From Dissophora ornata (lineage: Eukaryota > Mortierellomycota > Mortierellomycetes > Mortierellales > Mortierellaceae): DNA of 64,000 bases. A program made the translations under genes and the position numbers. The notes under the pieces were generated by a model. That model saw only the letters and a program-made list of their open reading frames with translations, was not told the origin of the DNA and ran no database searches. The stretch covers positions 18,831 to 82,830 of the forward strand of contig MU616610.1 of the NCBI GenBank assembly GCA_025201705.1, in the 5' to 3' direction. Positions 1 through 11,530 of the stretch are shown here, one piece after another; positions within the stretch are counted from its first letter, which is position 1, and each line of letters begins with the position of its first letter.

Positions 1-3000
1 GTTCCCTCTGCTGTTGTTGATGCTTCAACTGCTGCAGCGTCTGATGTTGAGGGGGTTGGAACTGCTGCGGACGATAAAACTGTTGCTGCTGATTCAGATG
101 TTGATTCGCATATTGGAATTGTTGCTGTTGCTGTTGGTACTGATGGTGCTGCTGTTGACCGTAATGCGGCTGTGGCTGTTGAAGAGGATGGACCTGGCTC
201 ATAGTCGGTACAGATTCACCAGAGCTCGATCTTGGAGGTAGAATCGGCGAGAAGCCGGGGCTGTCCTGCGACAGAACTGGCGATGGCAGGTGTCCCGGCA
301 TACGACGTGTCGGTGGCGGTGGTGGCGGTGTACCCATCTGATTCTGGATCTGACTTTGGTTGATGCTTCCGATCGACTCCTGGCGCTGGCCTGTGAATCC
401 TTTCGGGAATCCACCCGCGGCTGCCACTGTCACTGCTCCTGGTAATGACGTTCCTTGTCCTGATGCATGTATGGGTGTAACATCAGAATGAGGTGCGTCG
501 GCAGGTCCTTCGGTGCCCGCGCGGCCAGTCTTTCCGGGTCCCGCGAGGCTCTCGCCGCCGCTACTAGTGCTACTCATTGAAGGTCGCTCGCCTCTCACAA
601 AGATATCTGCCGTATTCTTAATTAAGAACTCGATCGTCATGTTCTGATTTGAAGTGTCGAAGATCTCTTTACTCGGGTCAGGGTTCCGCATCAGAGTAGG
701 GCCAAAGACCACAGACAAGTTCTTGGGTGTCATCAAATTCACGCTCTCCAGCTTTGTGACTCGGTTGAGATGCTCCAGTAAGACTTTCAGGGTCTCGTAG
801 TGCGCATAGGGCATGCGGTCCAATAGCTTGTGGAACTGGATTCTAGCCGCTGCATAGGGCAAAACGATCGCATCCAAAAAATCATTGTAGAGGTCATAGG
901 GAACGAGGGGCTCAGGCAAACTGCGCAAGTACTGCTTCAAGACCGAGGTGATTGAGCAAATGTCCTGATAGAGCGTGGAGTCCATCAAATCGGGCTGGAG
1001 TCCGATATCATAAGCCTGTACCAGCTGTCGTGCCTCAGCAGCCATGCCGGAGCGGCGGTAAATACCCTCGACATCCAAACCGCGTTCGTCGACGGCCTCG
1101 ATACACTTCTCGACAACAAGAGGAATTGTTCGCTGTTCAAGTTCGAGCTGATCCAGGAGGTCGTTTCCAAACATGATCTGCTTCGCAGGTGGTGGGGGCG
1201 GAACGCCATAGTTGCTTCCACCACTGGGCGTAACATTGCGAAGACTCGAGGAATCTGAGTCCCTCATCTTTCCAGAGCATCCTGGTATAATCTCATGCGA
1301 GCATCGCCCATGAATTTGGAATCCGCATCCTATTTTGGAGCAACACCGCGTTAGGATGTATGCTACATTACGTAAAATACAAAAGAAACGGTATTTGATA
1401 TTTTAACCTACCGCGACACCTGTATTCGCGCCCCCACAACTTGTCATCGCAGCAGTCGCATTTTGCCGGCTTGAGATAATTGTACTGAGAAAAGTAATGT
1501 TGCTCTGTATGCCGTCCATTCAATGAACTCGTCTCGCTATTGACCGAATACGATCTTGGTGGGAGAATCTGTCCGTGTCCACTTCCTGTATCGTCGAGTG
1601 CATTGCCAGCTTTACCGCTTGGTGCTTCTGGAACCTCGACAATCATCTTTCCAAACATGGCACCAACAGATTTGACAGTACTGACACCCGTGTTCAAAGT
1701 GTTGATCGTGCCTTTCTTCCAGCTAAACTTCTTGGGCGCAACAATTTCCTCCCCAAAGATATCTTCCTGAATTTCATCCCTCTTGCCCTTTCGTGATGGA
1801 TCCTCCGAGTTGGTCGAATTGAATGAATAGGTCGAATCGCTGCTGCGGGCAACAGCCAGTTGGGGAGCCTTGAGATCCTGCTGGCTTCCTTCACTGGCTT
1901 GCCTCTGTCTTCTCATCTTGCCCGTGAAGGACTGGAGCATACTGCTGCCGGATGATGCGGATGGCGCAGCAGGAGTAGCCTTTGCATCTTTGCGTTCATG
2001 CATATCCCTCATCATATCATTGTTGATGGTTGACAACTCGGCGTTGCGAACACTGAGGATCTGCATTTCATCCAGAATACCATCACGCTGCTCCGCATAT
2101 GCTTGGATCTCGCGTTGAAGACGCTCCTTTTGTTCTTGCAGAGCTTTGACCTCTGTTTGGTATGCTTGTTTCATGAAATCGTGGCTAGTGCTCATTCGAG
2201 GATTAAGTTTCGCTGTTGCGGCGGGGTGCAGTTTATCGGTACTGCTGCTTGCCAATGCTTCCTCTTTCAACCTATAGTTCAAAATCAAACATTAGCATAG
2301 CAGTTCCGTATTTACCACCAAGCGATCATGTCCACTCTGACAAAACAAACAATATTCAAGTTTGTCAGCACGTACTTGATCTCTTCGTTCATAGCTTCAA
2401 GATCCATTCCAAGCAGATCCTTCTCGATATACAGATCGCGGAGAGCCTTCTCGAGCTGAGTATGTTTCTGGGTCAGCTTCTCAGTCTTTTCGAGCAAAAG
2501 TCCGTACTCTTGTTGGCGTGTGCCATGGATCAGAGGGTTTGTAGGATTGTGCTTTGCCAGTTCGAGGCGAAGTTCTCGAATCAGGGCTGCAGATTCTGCT
2601 GGACTCATGTTATCCTATCGATTTTTAAACATAAGAGCGATGAGAAAATAGTAAAAGGTGATGGAGTCGCTGGCACGCAAGAAATAATTGCGATGCTGGC
2701 AAAATGGTCCTCACCTCTGGGGATGTTGGCTCCGAGATCGAAGGAGAACGAGATGCTGGGCTGAGGGGGTGGCCCGACATGCGCTTGTCCGTAATAACCG
2801 TAGGCGAACTGGGGATTTCTGACAAGGACTTGATGTCATCCAAGTTAGCCTTTTCAATGATATTCACAGTCGAGGTGCTCAGCCGCGCGTCAGCACGGGC
2901 GATGCTAACCCTGAAAGAACTGCGGTCCTGTCCATAGATGAGTTCCGCATCTTTAGATGGTGTTGGAGGGGATGAGTCTTTGCTGTCCTTTTCTGAACCG

Positions 3001-4562
3001 CTCAGCATGTCTCCTAGATCGAATCCGCTAGATGCAGTATCGTCCAGTCCGAAGACGAGTGGTGGTAGGAACGGCGGTCCCACATCGAGTGAGGGAAGAT
3101 TATTCCCATTTGCTTTCGGGCGACTGTCAACCCGAGGAGTCAGTCCGGATTGCGCGCCATTGTGGCCGCCAAGGTGATTGGATTGTGTAGGTTGTGTAGG
3201 TTGTGTAGGCTGAATATGTTGTGTAGGCAGTGGAGTTTGTGGAAGGTGTTGAGGTCGTTGCATATCAGGGTATGGACGTCTCTCTGGAGCTGGTTCAGCC
3301 TGGTGTTGCCTTTCTGGGAGGTTAGTGGGTCTTGGAGAGATTGGATCTGCAGGAGGCTTGCGCTAGAGCATTGAAGAAAATTGTTGCTTAGTTAGTTGCT
3401 TGTATTTGATCAGTAGTACAGATGCGGAAAAGGCAGGGCGGGAGTTTGTATCCCATTCCGAGGGGAAATGGTTCTAGTCCTTGTGCTGTGACGCCAACAC
3501 GTTTGTTGATAGACAATGCATCTTCCAATTTTTCTTGTTGATTTGCGATCATTGACTTTACCTCTGCTTCGGGGATGGTCGGCAATGATTTTTCAATGCC
3601 ACGGTCGGTCCTCTCCATTCGCTCGCGTTCTTCTCGCTCACGCTGACGCTTGGCCTCCTTGCGTTCTTGGTGGCACTTCATACAATAGATACCTTGGGAT
3701 GTCTTTGCAAACACCAGGTCATCGATCTTCGCGTCGCATTGCGTGCATCGAAAGCAATCAGCGTGGTACGCCTCGTCGCCTATTGTATATGTGTTGATAA
3801 GCCGGTTGTTAGACCAAGGGATTGGAGGAGATGTGAAGGGGTGAGATTCCCAACCTCCCTCCTTTTATTTGCCAATCGAAGAATATCCTCCTGTGTGAAG
3901 GTGTTAAAATGAGAGTAGACTCTTACCAGTCATGATGGCCTCGTCGAGGATGGGTCTCTGACAAGAGCTACAGCTGTATGAGCACTGCTCGCAGATGGGA
4001 CTTCCATCCGAGAGCAGGAGCAGGTTGCTGTCGCACTCGACCCTGCTCTTGCATTTCGCGCATCGGAAGCTGTTTTGTAATCAACACGAAACATGAATAC
4101 ATTTCAGGCACGGGCACAGGCACAGGCACGGAAAAGGGTTCACAAAGAACGTATGGGACGTGTACAAAAAATAAAAATAAAAGGTCAGACAGGCCATCCT
4201 TGACTGTGGTCCTCGTCGATCAGCACAAATGATGGAGGCGTAATGCCGTCTCCTCTCCTCCCCTTCTCCCTGCGAATTTGTATTCGTAAGCAAACATTGC
4301 CGAGGAAAAGAGAGGGGGGGAACAACGCGAGCTGTTTCATGCCAGCCTGCTCAAATATGTGGCATCAGAAAAATTGCCGAGGACCTGTAGGTATGCAATG
4401 TACTAGTACACTCAGACCAGTTGGCTTGTGCCTCCTTTTTTCCCGTCGATAGTAATTTGATACTTGCCATTGAACATGCCACAGTCCCTCTCCGAAGGCA
4501 ACTACGCTACCTTCCTCAATTGAGCGGTGACAACCCAGGCAGACAGGATCCTGGTCTTCCAT
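1..4562 (-). CDS. LIM-C1-RhoGAP Rho GTPase-activating protein (3' end off the window)
   Basis: Probably stimulates GTP hydrolysis by a Rho-family GTPase (Rho/Cdc42/Rac), controlling polarity and cell wall growth. ATG is at 4562. LIM 1 starts in exon 1 (CLGCHRS) and continues around 4070-3930 (CAKC, CEQC, CSSC). LIM 2 follows at about 3790-3650 (HADCFRCTQC, YCMKC). Then come a charged RQREREERE helix, a Pro/Thr-rich linker with PTQ repeats, and coiled coil at about 2610-2030. A C1-type zinc finger spans 1480-1290 (CDCCDDKLWG, CGFQIHGRC). The RhoGAP domain at about 1180-600 carries the arginine-finger motif GIYRRSG, plus LKQYLRSLPEPL and NLSVVFGPTLM. The tail is Pro- and Gln-rich and runs off at position 1, so the stop is not seen. 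Introns are inferred near 4470-4075, 3925-3780, 2310-2290 and 1430-1340. Family assignment is firm; the exact GTPase and some exon ends are inferred. Confidence 0.85.
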
Positions 4563-5901
4563 TCGATAACGACGTCAATAGAGACGAAGTGCAGAGGTGT
4601 AGCGGGCGGGGAAGCGGGTGAATCGAGACGGAGCTCTTAGTTGGATACGTCAAACGAAGTAATGGGCTTCCAGTGGATCGATTGAGAGGAAGAGACGGAG
4701 TGAGGAGTATATTGTGCAGGCGGTGGGAGCCTCTTTTGGAACAGCGCCGTTATATTCGTTTCGACGAAATAGCTGTGCGGTTTCACTAAAAGCGTGAATC
4801 AATGAGCGGAGGAAGGACTGGGTGCCGATGATGTATGAATGAGAGGAAGAGAATTCAAAGTCGGATGAGAATGAGAATGAGGGTGATGGGGATGATGATG
4901 ATGATGATGGAGAGTGTTGTCGAGATGCCTAACAAGAGCCACGGCACCAGGAACGAGGAAACAAGACAAACTGAAAATGAAGAGCAAAACCCCAAACAGA
5001 TGGCGACCTGAGCGCGTTTTAAGGCATCCAATGATACAATAAAAAACTTCCGCGCGCAAAATCAAACAAGGCCTCGAGAACCAAGCAGGACATGCCTAAG
5101 CTGATGAATGAGCATCCACTAATTGGCAACAGCTCGCATGCATCCAAACTGGCAGACTCTCTCTCTTTCCCCCACTCGCTGTGCGACACTCATCAATTGG
5201 ATCCGTCCATTTGACAAACGTTAACAGACAAAGTATCTATACATACCATCCACCGCAACAACAATGCTGACAGGGCTCTATCAACATTCGTCAGCTTTAT
5301 GATATCTTCTTGACCTTCTTTTTCATTCAGTTCATCAATACAGCACACGAACTATTGGTCTATAAGAGTCCTTTAACTGTTGCATCGTTGCTTGGTCAGC
5401 TCCTGTTCCTGCATGAATGCAATCGTCCATCCGCATCAGAACCCGAGGGTTTTCACGCCGCGATTAAAGTACAATTTTTTATATTTCTGCGCGCCCATTC
5501 CAGCTACTGTCCTTTCCCTCCCTCCCCCTCTTCCAATCCCTCTCAATGATCGTTGGACCATTGCCGAACAGGTTTCTCCTTTCTCACTGCTAGCCTGTGC
5601 GACATTGTGGAATCCCTTTTTCTACTGAGCCCGATGTAATTATAAGTATAAAAAACGAGCTCCCTTCGTGCGACATTCGCAATTATGAGAAACTGCCATA
5701 TACTTCTTTTGATGATCAAGATACATATTCCGGCATTCAGTTAGTTTAAGAAGCTGCATGATCTCTGGGTGGGACATGTGATGAATTATGGAGAAACTCT
5801 GAGCATCGGCAGCCATAGAAATGCTAATACTTCTTTTCATCCCGCTATACCGATCGATTTTGTCGCCGAAGAAGCGATGTGCTAGTCCAGCTACATGGAA
5901 A

Positions 5902-5937
<36 letters not shown>

Positions 5938-7187
5938 AGAAATGAATGGATGGCGATAACGAAGTGATATAATCCAGTTTATTCTTTGCTGCTCTCTGAC
6001 CATGCCACAAAACATAGCGCGTCATTGCTTCATTATATTAGTTTAGCCCAATATAAAGAAAATGAAATAAATGTTCTTGCTTACAAAAGCGAATGGTCGG
6101 AGTCCCTGCGTGTGTCTGTTGCAACGATGATTGGCGGACTCGTTCATCCTTAAATGCTGTGGACAACGTCTCGAAAACAGGAAGGACCTGGCAATACAGA
6201 GGCATTGACGTTGTGTCCGGCGGAGATAAAATGGATGTGCAGCCGAGCGGTTGTCCATCCCATGCCCTCACGTGCGAAGCTGCCTGATGCTGTCGTGCTG
6301 TTGTTGAGCAGCACTCTTTTGCAGCATGGATGCCGGAAGAGAGCGACCTTGCTGGTCTGTCAATGTGCTCAAAGTCGTGCGAGTGACTGTGTAACATTGC
6401 ATTACACGTGTTCAAGAAGCAAACTTTACTGTCCACGGAACACGCAGAAACGAGTGTGCATTTCACGTCCACCGTATCGAAAATCGTCAATAGCGAGCCA
6501 TTCTCTCTGAACGTACTAAATATCCCTGACGCATCATCATCACTCTGCTTTCCCTACAAGATTCCATGGATAACTGTATCACCGACCAGACAATTCCAGA
6601 CACTAATGCGGCTGCGAATGCATTACTTAGCGGTAGTCGCTGCACAATGATGTTGAAGGTCTTTTTTGGTGCGCGCCACCAAACACATCAGAAAGATTAG
6701 TCGCTGGTTCTTTCGTTTATTTTCTCGCTCTGATATTTTTTTTAAATCAGAAGATATAGAATTTCACATTGATGAGAGTACCGCTGGTGCTACACTAATG
6801 TTGCCTTGCTCTGATAAACTCAGCGACAAACCCATGCTGCAGCGCCAGCACCAACATCAAATGGAGAGCGGAAGAAAGAGACGTCAAATGAAAATAGACG
6901 GTGCGCCTCAAACGAGTCAAGACCTCGATTATTTGATCTGTGTTTGTTCCGTGCAGCGCAGCACAATGACTGGGCACAAATGAGACATCGCCCGATTTAT
7001 TGGTGGCAAATTTGCTCAATCCACACGAATTACACCAACAGTCGCTGCGCATGTTCCCCTTTGGAAACACTACAAATACTGCATCCCTTGTCCCTTGTTT
7101 TTCTTCTTACTTTCCTTAACTCCCACACAACCACACCTTTCCTCAAGATATCCTTCCCTGCTATTGACGAAGAGCATTGTTCAAACC
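4563..7187. other. Intergenic region between divergent genes, no supported gene
   Basis: No open frame here has recognisable family features. Contents are short ORFs, AT-rich stretches, an ATG/CAT-rich patch near 4880-4915 and a (GA)n tract at 5904-5935. It must hold the promoter of the RhoGAP gene (left) and of the VOC gene (right). Confidence 0.6.
5904..5935. repeat. (GA)n dinucleotide microsatellite
   Basis: About 15 uninterrupted GA units lie in the intergenic region. It is a simple repeat with no sign of function. Confidence 0.95.
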
Positions 7188-7809
7188 ATGAGCCTAACTG
7201 GAACCCTTCACCACATCGCCCTGTCCGCCTCGGACTACGAGGCGAGCAGGACCTTTTACCAATTCCTGCTCGCTGATCTCCTCGGCTACAAGAAGGTTAT
7301 GGAGCAGCCCTATTGCACCATGTGGTCCCACCATAGCGGCACGAGTATGTATATTGTGCAGCCTTCCTATAGCTATTTCATTTTACAGATGAAGACTGAC
7401 ATTATTTATGATCAATCAAGGGGTCGCCGTCTCCCCTGGCGACAAGACCGCTCACAACAAGCATAACCCGGGCTTGCACCACTTGGCGTTCACCGCCGCG
7501 ACACCTGAGCTCATTGATGAGTTTTATAACAAGATCGTACAGTTCCAAGAGGCAAATAAGGCGACTGTCGCTCACAGCACCATTCTCGACAAACCTGCCG
7601 CATACCCCCAGTATGGCGAGGGTTACTACGCGTACGTTTGAACTGTTTGCAGAGAATCTCATCCCTTTAGTCTCAGTAGGAACGATAATTAACCAACTTG
7701 GACTGGGCTTTTTATATTGCCTCTGGCATGTAACATTGATAGCGTGTTCTTCACTGACCCGGACAACATTAAGTTGGAGCTCGTTTACACTCCGCCCCAC
7801 AAGTATTAA
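7188..7809 (+). CDS. VOC (glyoxalase/dioxygenase-fold) family protein
   Basis: A 144-residue protein with exons 7188-7344, 7421-7631 and 7743-7809; the frame closes exactly across both introns. It starts TGTLHHIALSASDYEAS, the beta-strand and first metal-ligand histidine typical of vicinal-oxygen-chelate proteins. The second half has GLHHLAFTA and ends YYAVFFTDPDNIKLELVYTPP, the classic closing VOC strand with its D-P-D-x-x-x-x-E-L motif. The family covers glyoxalase I, fosfomycin- and bleomycin-resistance-like proteins and dioxygenases; substrate cannot be told from sequence. No targeting signal is evident, so it is probably cytosolic. Confidence 0.85.
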
Positions 7810-8559
7810 AATATATGCAAATCGCGTCCTTAAGACAGTCTAGCTATTCCCTTTTGTTGAGACAACCAAAGGCTTACGATTCTTTGGGTAATGATCATAG
7901 GGTATGGACCATCAATAAAACATGGTTGACGCTGCGTCTAAAAAAAAACAAATTAAACTACACCACTGAAAGCCTCAGGCAATTTATACAGACATGACAG
8001 CATCATTCAAGTGCTCTCTAGTCTGCAATTGGTGTTTAGCTGCCAATACTGTCTTGCTAAGCCATTATCTACACCCTGACTTCTCTAAGCACAAAGCGCT
8101 TGCTGCCTCGTTCGATCTGAAGGCCACATGTCTTGCAGGAAGTATACCTTTCCTTCCAACTAAATCGAAGGCAAGTCCCATTGGGTAGTACATCTGTCGT
8201 TGCATCATCAATTGGGTCATGCGACTCAATTACAGACATTTGGAACCATAGGCTGTGATGGGGGAAGTAGTTTTTTTTTCCCTTTTTCGTGTATCAAACA
8301 TGGACAAGTCGGAACCCTTGAGGATGGGTTATCTTATTAGGAGTCAGCCATCGCGTCTTTGGCGTTTTATTCCTAGAAACAATAATGGCGTTCAAGGAGA
8401 ATCGGTGAGTCCTCTGAATTGTTATAGTGTGCGCGAATAGTCATCTCAAACCCAATCCACGCAGCATCCGAGAAATCACAGGTTGTCCCTGGGAGAGAGC
8501 CTCGAAATCCTCCCATGTTTTATATGGCAGAGACCGAAGAAGCACAATAAAGTATGCTT
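7810..8559. other. Intergenic stretch, nothing recognised
   Basis: AT-rich sequence downstream of the VOC gene with only short ORFs. I see no family signature, tRNA or repeat. Confidence 0.5.
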
Positions 8560-9345
8560 CATAATGGAGTTTTGTTTTGCCAAACATCGTTGAGATCTCC
8601 AGTGGGGTCGTCCTCTCGATGATAGATCAGAACACTGATGTGAAGGTGACATTCACATATTCGAAGTGGGGGCTCACAATGAAACCGTGGATTGAGTCGT
8701 TCTGCGTGCTGCGTTCCAAGGCGAATGTTTGTAACACTATTGGGTCCAATATTAGATCGGGGCTTGATACCAATCTTACACAAGGATCAAGGCTGGAAAA
8801 CAACCTTGTACTTTGATTCAGGATCGACAGTAACCTTTCGCCTGACGCGTCCATGAGAGCCAGCTTCGTTAAACTAGATAAAGATCGCAAATACCATCCA
8901 TAAACACCAGTTTTTTTCCACCTCTCTTCACTGACCTTGCCCCTGTCCCTTAGCTCACGTTACAATTAAAATATTCGTCGAAATATGAAGTCATACTGGA
9001 TAAACATATGACCATCGCTTCCGTTGAAGCTTGTCAACCGGAGAAAGCTCACCTCCAACTCTTTTTCAATCGCGGCCAGAGCATCCAGAGGATCGTTGAC
9101 TGTCCTGCGTTTGATGTATGGAGCGCAACCCAACTTGGCGAAAGCAGAATGAATCCCGGCAGTCGAGTTTCGAGTTGCAGAACCTATCAAACGATTTTTG
9201 GGCGCACTTCAGGAGCGATCTTGTCAACATCTTGGAATCTGCGCTTTGACTCAACATCCGCATGGATAGGATGTGGTTTGGCATGGCCGTGGATACCTCT
9301 GCGAGTGAAGTGCAACATCCTAGCTTCATGGGTTGCTGTCTATTA
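8560..9345 (-). pseudogene. Possible decayed or fragmentary gene
   Basis: The minus strand has separate protein-like segments in shifting frames. One is near 9330-9200 (HADVESKRRFQDVDKIAPEV). Another is near 9190-9050 (AFAKLGCAPYIKRRTVNDP, then DALAAIEKELE) and is followed by a GTGAGC donor-like site. A third lies at 8780-8560. They cannot be joined into one clean frame, and I recognise no family. It may be a decayed gene, a poorly predicted multi-exon gene or chance. Confidence 0.22.
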
Positions 9346-9520
9346 TATGTGAGGCATTGGTCCAGTGGGGGTCGAATTGCGGCAGTCGTTTCACTTAATG
9401 GTGCAGTCGAATGCGTGGAGCATTATATTTAATGTCACCCTATTGTATTATCATTGACGTAGATAGATAGAGCGTAGATCTAATAGACTGCAAGCAGCTT
9501 TTTCCAAGCTAAATCGACAA

Positions 9521-11530
9521 CTAAGAAGAATCACCGAGCTCCCTCTCAACCAGCTCGATCGTCTTGAACAAGTTGTACAATGAAACTGCCCATTCGTCTG
9601 TAGGACCCGGTCGCTTATAACTCAAACAGTCCTGTCCACCGACATGTCCATCGGGCCGCATGTTCGTCATCGTCGCCACGTTCCAGTAGATTCCTCCACT
9701 GGCTTCAACAACTTTCTTGGCCATATGGTTCTGTCGGTCATAGTGGATCCAGTTCAGAGGGTAGTCTAGCATCTCGGCGAGGGGGATATCATGATCGAAG
9801 GGCCGGGCTGGCGCAGAGAATGTAGTTCTGTTATTCATGAGGAGTGGCTTTCCTTGCTTTTTTTTCGGCCTGTTTGCAGAGTTGCTGTTGCTGTTGCTGT
9901 TGCTGTTGCCCTTGAAGGTGCTTTGGCCAAGAGATTTTTTGGGTTCTTGCTGTTGTTGTTGCACCTGCTGTTGCTGTATCATGGCATCTGACGCCACCTG
10001 GCGCCGCTTGGCATCATTATTAAATTCATTGGTTTTGGACGGACAGTCCGGGTGTCCTACTGGATTATTCCTGTAAATAATCAACGCCTCTGGCCTAATT
10101 TTCCGAATCTTTGCCAACGTATCCGCCAATCCCTTCAAGAATAAGTTGTCCGTCATTGTTTGATGTGTCGCGCCCAAGATCACTGTGTCTTTCAACCTCA
10201 TATCCTTTAACCACGGCATCTCTACGGGGTCATGGGTCTTTGTCTCATCCAACCCACTATTCCGCGGTCTAATAGATGAAAGCAGATCGTTCCTGACGAA
10301 CTTCAGCCGGACATTGTTCGGTAGAGGGCAAATCGGGTGTCCGACACCGAGGGAACAGGCCAGATCACCGTAACAGGCTTGAGGAGTATCAAACATGTTG
10401 TACATGATGGAGTCGTGTAGCTGCCAGTGGATCAAATCGCCGACAAGGACAATGTGTCGCGGTCCGAGGATCCTGCAAAAATCCTGGGGATGGATCCTGT
10501 CGGCATGCCAGCCTTTGGGCGGCACTAGAGGGTTTGGTGATGGTGATGGTGATGACACCGAGGAGGAGGGGAGATCGACGATAGGTTCCCAATGATACTT
10601 CCCAGCCTCAGGGAATGGTGGTCGATCAATAGCGGCGTCACGATCTCGCTCGTTCTTCATCTTTTTATTCCACCCTGTTGCGCCACCAAAGTCAGGATAA
10701 CCCCTGTGGGGTTCATAGACCCATCGCCCTTTGTTCAGCGCTTGATCCATCAGCTGTCTGAACCTCTTGGTCTTTTCGACCGTGTCCAAGGCCGTTCCTG
10801 GGATCCTCGTCTCAAAATACTGGAATTCTTGTGGGATCTTTTTAAGGATCCATTTGCTTGCACTGGTAAGAGCCCGCTGGATCATCGAAGTGTAATTCTT
10901 CTCGGATTTGACCTTGTGCAGCTTTGCAAGCTGACGCTGTAAGGCGAATGTCTGTGTGAGATTTGCTAGGATTTCTTGTTGGTGGAGTAGTCGTCTCTGA
11001 AGCGTGAGTTGCAAGTCCCTCGATACCGTTGATGAAAATGAAGATGATGATGATGGAGGTGATGACGCTGGCACTTTCCCCTGGTCCAGTGGCTGAGATG
11101 GATAGAGAATCGGGTCAAGCTGCTCTGGTTGGTATGCTGAATGTAGTGGTATAGAAGATAATTCAATCTCGTTCAGGTCCTGAAAGAATGCCCTTCGTCT
11201 ATAACCTCTGGGGTTGTTTGGGTCAGCGGCGATGGGTCCTTTGTCAGGCATTTGATTCACAACTCCGTAGTGCTGCTGTTGGTATGACTGTTCCTGTTCT
11301 TGTTGGAACTTCGGTCCTTCTTGATAGAGCTGCTCTTCCTCGGCATATTTCATCACATAATACGGGATAATGCATCCCATGGTGAGGTACACGACCACAA
11401 GAACTCGAAATCGAAGCTTGGACATCCGCCGCCGACCGAACATTCTAAACGCAGCACCGGTGCCCCCACCGGCGCTGCGTGGGTAAAGAGGCGAAGTTCC
11501 TGAAAGGGGTCGCCCGCTAATAGAGACCAT
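9521..11530 (-). CDS. Type II membrane PC-esterase/TBL-like protein, probably catalytically altered
   Basis: A single-exon gene of 669 residues. Residues 41-59 form one hydrophobic helix after a basic stretch (GRRRMSK), giving type II Golgi/ER topology. A Gln- and Ser-rich stem follows. The lumenal part resembles PC-esterase/trichome-birefringence-like acyl-esterases (glycan O-acetylation families): LVGDLIHWQLHDS at residues 362-374, TVILGATHQTM in the middle, and RPDGHVGGQDCLSY with PGPTDEW near the C-terminus. In the family the block I motif is GDS and the last motif is DxxH. Here the serine is leucine (G364-D365-L366) and the histidine is serine (D634-C-L-S637). A Gln/Asn/Ser insert lies between the blocks. 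Family call is good; activity is doubtful, so it may be a non-catalytic glycan-binding or chaperone-like member. Confidence 0.75.
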   Translation of the reverse strand: MVSISGRPLSGTSPLYPRSAGGGTGAAFRMFGRRRMSKLRFRVLVVVYLTMGCIIPYYVMKYAEEEQLYQEGPKFQQEQEQSYQQQHYGVVNQMPDKGPIAADPNNPRGYRRRAFFQDLNEIELSSIPLHSAYQPEQLDPILYPSQPLDQGKVPASSPPSSSSSFSSTVSRDLQLTLQRRLLHQQEILANLTQTFALQRQLAKLHKVKSEKNYTSMIQRALTSASKWILKKIPQEFQYFETRIPGTALDTVEKTKRFRQLMDQALNKGRWVYEPHRGYPDFGGATGWNKKMKNERDRDAAIDRPPFPEAGKYHWEPIVDLPSSSVSSPSPSPNPLVPPKGWHADRIHPQDFCRILGPRHIVLVGDLIHWQLHDSIMYNMFDTPQACYGDLACSLGVGHPICPLPNNVRLKFVRNDLLSSIRPRNSGLDETKTHDPVEMPWLKDMRLKDTVILGATHQTMTDNLFLKGLADTLAKIRKIRPEALIIYRNNPVGHPDCPSKTNEFNNDAKRRQVASDAMIQQQQVQQQQQEPKKSLGQSTFKGNSNSNSNSNSANRPKKKQGKPLLMNNRTTFSAPARPFDHDIPLAEMLDYPLNWIHYDRQNHMAKKVVEASGGIYWNVATMTNMRPDGHVGGQDCLSYKRPGPTDEWAVSLYNLFKTIELVERELGDSS

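Noticed and set aside
4799..5065. His-rich minus-strand ORF with a hydrophobic stretch
   Set aside because: The histidines come from an ATG/CAT-rich low-complexity patch in the RhoGAP upstream region; no other support.
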